Source: JBBIQS01 sp037442205
Lineage (GTDB): Bacteria > Myxococcota > Myxococcia > Myxococcales > UBA5297
Length of the DNA stretch: 64,000 nt
Reading direction: 5' to 3'
Assembly (NCBI GenBank): GCA_037442205.1
Contig: JBBIQS010000044.1
Location: forward strand, 3,616 to 67,615
In this document: piece by piece, positions 63,448-64,000 of the stretch
Numbering within the stretch: the first letter of the stretch is position 1
Layout: every line of letters begins with the position of its first letter
Notes under the pieces: generated by a model
What the model was told of the DNA's origin: nothing
Databases searched by the model: none
The model's input: only the letters and a program-made list of their open reading frames with translations
Position numbers and translations under genes: made by a program

Positions 63448-64000
63448 CTATTGGCCGACGACGTACACGTTGTCGATGAACAGCCCCTTGCCGCCTGCGG
63501 CCGGCGTGCCGAGGGTGCGCTGGCCCTTGATCACCAGCTCGAAGCGGATGGTGATGTTGTTGTTCACGTAGGCCTTCAGGTTGCTCGTCCCCTCGCCGAT
63601 GGTGGCATAGGCGCTGGTGCTGCCGCTGAACGACTGCAGCACGGTGGGCACACCGCCGACGACGATCGACACCTTCGCCACGTCGCCAGCGCCGGCCGCG
63701 ATGTCATGCATCTCGGCGAAGCGCAGCTCCGCATCGGTGAAGCCGGTGAGGTCGACCTGCTTCTCGAGGGTGATGGTGTAGTCGGTCGGGTTGAGCCCGC
63801 CGCCGCGCACGTAGCTCTGTCCGTCGGTGGCGTTGCCTCCGTGCCACACCACGCTGTCTCGGGCGTCGAGGGTGGAGTTCACCCGCGTCGTTGGCGTCGA
63901 TCGTCGACGCATCCATCTCCTCGCTGAAGGTCACCTCCACGCGCACGCCGTTGCCGGCGGTGCTGTCCGCCACGGGGCTGGTGGCGCTCACCGCCGGGGC
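63448..64000 (-). CDS. Secreted beta-domain protein, 5' part outside window, with frameshift
   Basis: The C-terminal ~145 residues form a jelly-roll-like domain ('DSVVWHGGNATDG', 'DLTGFTDAELRFAEMH', 'LFIDNVYVVGQ') similar to the C-terminus of the lipoprotein at 46510. Upstream, to the window edge, another frame reads an SbsA-type Ig-like start ('PVADSTAGNGVRVEVTFSEEMD'). The two frames meet near 63880-63890, and the Ig domain is cut short at 'DASTIDANDA', so a deletion and/or a one-base shift has joined them. This may be a lesion or a sequencing error. Confidence 0.6.

Overview
The window is about 70% GC throughout. It carries several traits usual in Myxococcota (formerly within Deltaproteobacteria): serine/threonine kinases with PEGA-like tails, lipoproteins with Asp-Ala-Gly (PDAG) linkers, Cys-rich secreted proteins, a MYXO-CTERM-like C-terminus, many multiheme cytochromes and a sigma-54 regulator. 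I place it in Myxococcota by inference only. No rRNA, tRNA, CRISPR array or insertion sequence was seen.

Layout. (1) 1-9.0 kb: a kinase cut by the window edge, a beta-helix lipoprotein, and a block of exported proteins (DUF1566 type, an LpoB/CsgG-like protein). This block is flanked by reciprocal intact and decayed copies of a convergent gene pair, called A and B here. (2) 9.2-16.6 kb: a methyltransferase, a lipoprotein, then a translationally coupled sigma factor / zinc anti-sigma / secreted caspase operon, followed by a Cys-rich lipoprotein and a chimeric pectate-lyase-fold protein whose C-terminal half has lower GC. (3) 16.8-24.6 kb: two RNA- or small-molecule-modifying enzymes, a tandem pseudokinase-kinase with a TPR partner, an octaheme HAO-family cytochrome, and an rbfA-rtcB pair. 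(4) 24.8-32 kb: a five-gene redox operon (small membrane protein, cNMP-binding protein, tetraheme lipoprotein, four-cluster Fe-S protein, NrfD) behind a near-consensus sigma-54 promoter. It is divergent from a heme-binding histidine kinase and an NtrC-type regulator. (5) 33.1-46.4 kb: seven consecutive genes whose products are all predicted to be exported. They are a 1,868-residue giant beta-helix protein, three homologous two-domain cupredoxin proteins, a lipoprotein, a subtilase and a Cys-rich lipoprotein, followed by a strong hairpin. (6) 46.5-54.5 kb: an adhesin-like lipoprotein, a DUF815 ATPase, sdhCAB, a hydrolase and a LysR regulator. (7) 54.5-63 kb: a complete energy-converting-hydrogenase-related (Ehr-type) membrane complex that lacks the NiFe cysteines, headed by a receiver-like protein. 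It is divergent from a regulator joining an excisionase-type HTH to a PTS EIIA domain. The window ends with an FmdB zinc ribbon and a broken secreted protein.

How the genes fit together. Three respiratory modules (SDH, the NrfD operon and the Ehr complex) could all exchange electrons with the quinone pool. The NrfD operon has an obvious local regulator: a periplasmic heme sensor kinase and a sigma-54 activator, opposite a sigma-54 promoter. The seven-gene exported operon is my best candidate for an undescribed system. Its first two cupredoxin proteins have complementary losses of copper ligands, so that together, but not singly, they would make one full multicopper-oxidase centre.
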